Positions 13,128-14,313 of a stretch of DNA of 14,313 bases are shown here, piece by piece. Numbering within the stretch: position 1 is the first letter of the stretch; every line of letters begins with the position of its first letter. A model generated the notes under the pieces. It worked only from the letters and a program-made list of their open reading frames with translations, was not told the origin of the DNA and did no database searches. Both the position numbers and the translations under genes were made by a program. The DNA is from Bacillota bacterium (lineage in GTDB: Bacteria > Bacillota > Clostridia > Acetivibrionales > DSM-1351), in contig JAEZOA010000040.1 of assembly GCA_023441625.1 (NCBI GenBank), positions 1 through 14,313 of the forward strand, written 5' to 3'.

Positions 13128-14313
13128 ATGAAGAAATATACAAATTTGATTATTATAGGCATTATTGCGTTAGGCATAGCGGTATTTTTAGTGTACAAAA
13201 ATGTTAATTTTAATGATATCTTATTACGCTTTGGATACTATGACCAGAAAATTAGTGTAATTAATACAGCTGATATTCATGGGCATATCACCTTTGATGA
13301 TGAAGCAGGCGGCTACTATACTCTCGATCAGGTAGAGGTGATGATGGGTATGCCACTGATGAAGCATTTTATAAATGAAATTAGGGAAAGTAACTCTAAT
13401 TCATTACTCCTTGACAGTGGAGACATGTTCCATGGAACCAATGAAGCAAATATCGAAAAGGCAAAAGGTGTTGTTGAGGTTGCTAATATGATGGGCTATG
13501 ATGCAATGACTGTAGGAAACCATGATTTTGATTTCGGAGTAGATAGATTAATGGAGATTAAAACAGAAATCAAATACCCTATGCTCTGTGCAAATATTTT
13601 TAAAGACGGTAAGCCCGCTTTTCAGGAATATAAGATTGTAGAAATGGATGGAGTTAAAATAGCCCTATTTGGAACTATAGTAGAGGGTGCACTCCATGAG
13701 ACTAACAATAGAGAACATAGGGATATCTCTGTTGGAGATCCAATTGAAGCTGCACAAAGGCTTGTTCCAGTCTTAAAAGAACAGGCTGATGTAATCATCT
13801 TAATTTCCCACAATGGTGATGAAGTAGACAGAGATATTGCCAATAAAGTTGAAGGTATTGACTTGATTTTATGCGGACATCATCACTTTTTATATGAAGA
13901 AGCGGATAAAGTAAAAAATACATACTTAGTTGAAGCAGGGGGATACAGTACGCATGTTGGATTAGCTGATCTTTATTTAAAGGACGGGAAGGTAGCTAAG
14001 TGTGTATGGGAAACCTTTAATACAAATGATAAAACAAAAATAGATAAAGAGATGAACTCAGTTGCAATGAAATATCAAGCATTGGCGATGGAAGCTGGCA
14101 AGGAAGTTGTAGGTACGGCAGAGGTAAAATTAAACGGATTGAGGTCGGATTTAAGGTATAAGGAAACAAATCTTGCTAATTTACTTACTGATGCAATGCG
14201 TGAGTTTGGGAAGGCAGATATCGCACTGATGAACGGAGGGGGTATAAGAGAAAGTATTCCACAGGGAGACATTAGTTTGTACAGGATTGGCAAAATATTA
14301 CCATTTATTAACT
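13128..14313 (+). CDS. Membrane-anchored 5'-nucleotidase/metallophosphatase, UshA type (runs off window)
   Basis: At least 395 residues are present. An N-terminal hydrophobic segment (about 7-23) is a signal anchor, placing the enzyme outside the cell. The metallophosphatase domain shows all five metal-site blocks: TADIHGH (Asp49, His51), LDSGDMFHG (Asp99), TVGNHDFDFG (Asn131, His132), ISHNGDEVD, and CGHHH. It would hydrolyse nucleotide monophosphates or related phosphoesters. The nucleotide-binding C-terminal domain begins near residue 328 with VVGTAEVKLNGLRSD and includes MNGGGIRESIPQGDI before the window ends. The start is uncertain: ATG 13128 is chosen for its typical Met-Lys-Lys lead-in, but there is only a poor GGGCGTGGG ribosome site, and in-frame ATGs at 13092 and 13107 are also open. 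It follows the exporter operon by 141 bp. Confidence 0.88.
   Translation, partial: MKKYTNLIIIGIIALGIAVFLVYKNVNFNDILLRFGYYDQKISVINTADIHGHITFDDEAGGYYTLDQVEVMMGMPLMKHFINEIRESNSNSLLLDSGDMFHGTNEANIEKAKGVVEVANMMGYDAMTVGNHDFDFGVDRLMEIKTEIKYPMLCANIFKDGKPAFQEYKIVEMDGVKIALFGTIVEGALHETNNREHRDISVGDPIEAAQRLVPVLKEQADVIILISHNGDEVDRDIANKVEGIDLILCGHHHFLYEEADKVKNTYLVEAGGYSTHVGLADLYLKDGKVAKCVWETFNTNDKTKIDKEMNSVAMKYQALAMEAGKEVVGTAEVKLNGLRSDLRYKETNLANLLTDAMREFGKADIALMNGGGIRESIPQGDISLYRIGKILPFIN

Noticed and set aside
13622..14293. Minus-strand frames of 72-73 codons at the right end
   Set aside because: They are opposite an unmistakable 5'-nucleotidase frame.
1..14313. CRISPR array, tRNA or rRNA genes, insertion-sequence transposase
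   Set aside because: No regularly spaced repeats, no cloverleaf or rRNA-like sequence and no transposase motifs were seen by eye on either strand.

Overview
The window looks like chromosomal or integrated DNA of a low-GC Gram-positive anaerobe of the Clostridia type. Supporting this are strong AGGAGG-type ribosome binding sites, a LytTR/GHKL two-component pair, a LemA plus clostripain-family lipoprotein operon, a DUF6273 protein next to a MerR/GyrI regulator, and a low-GC ABC-2 transporter operon. This assignment is inference from gene families and base composition; no rRNA, tRNA or species marker is present.

Layout. Positions 1-3220 are a sparse, decayed stretch: a candidate 23-codon reading frame behind a full-strength Shine-Dalgarno (305-376), a minus-strand membrane protein whose 5' end looks frameshifted (466-1170, displaced coding to about 1286), an orphan terminator (1543-1580), a broken MerR-family regulator that keeps a classic 19-bp-spacer promoter (1724-2229), an intact DUF6273 gene coupled to it (2222-2833), and the 3' end (domains V and VI) of a group II intron without its reverse transcriptase (3139-3212). 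Positions 3222-8202 are a compact and richer-GC locus. A minus-strand operon encodes a LytTR response regulator, a previously easy-to-miss 29-residue micro-ORF wedged between the two signalling genes, and a GHKL sensor kinase. Divergent from it is a plus-strand operon of LemA and a clostripain-like (peptidase C11) lipoprotein, closed by a strong terminator. Positions 8240-9205 hold a lone alpha/alpha-toroid (prenyltransferase/squalene-cyclase-repeat) protein with a recognisable promoter. Positions 9231-13000 are visibly AT-richer: a GAF-LuxR regulator diverges from a three-gene ABC exporter operon (ATPase plus two ABC-2-like permeases). From 13128 a membrane-anchored UshA-type 5'-nucleotidase begins and runs off the window.

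How the genes may work together. The kinase, micro-ORF and regulator are spaced by 3 nt and a 4-nt overlap, so they are almost certainly co-translated; the divergent LemA/protease operon, with a perfect 8-bp inverted repeat just ahead of its ribosome binding site, is the obvious candidate target. The GAF-LuxR protein is the obvious candidate regulator of the exporter operon. The best leads for something undescribed are the micro-ORF inside the two-component operon and the G7 tract at the ATPase/permease junction, where a one-base slip would fuse or terminate the ATPase.
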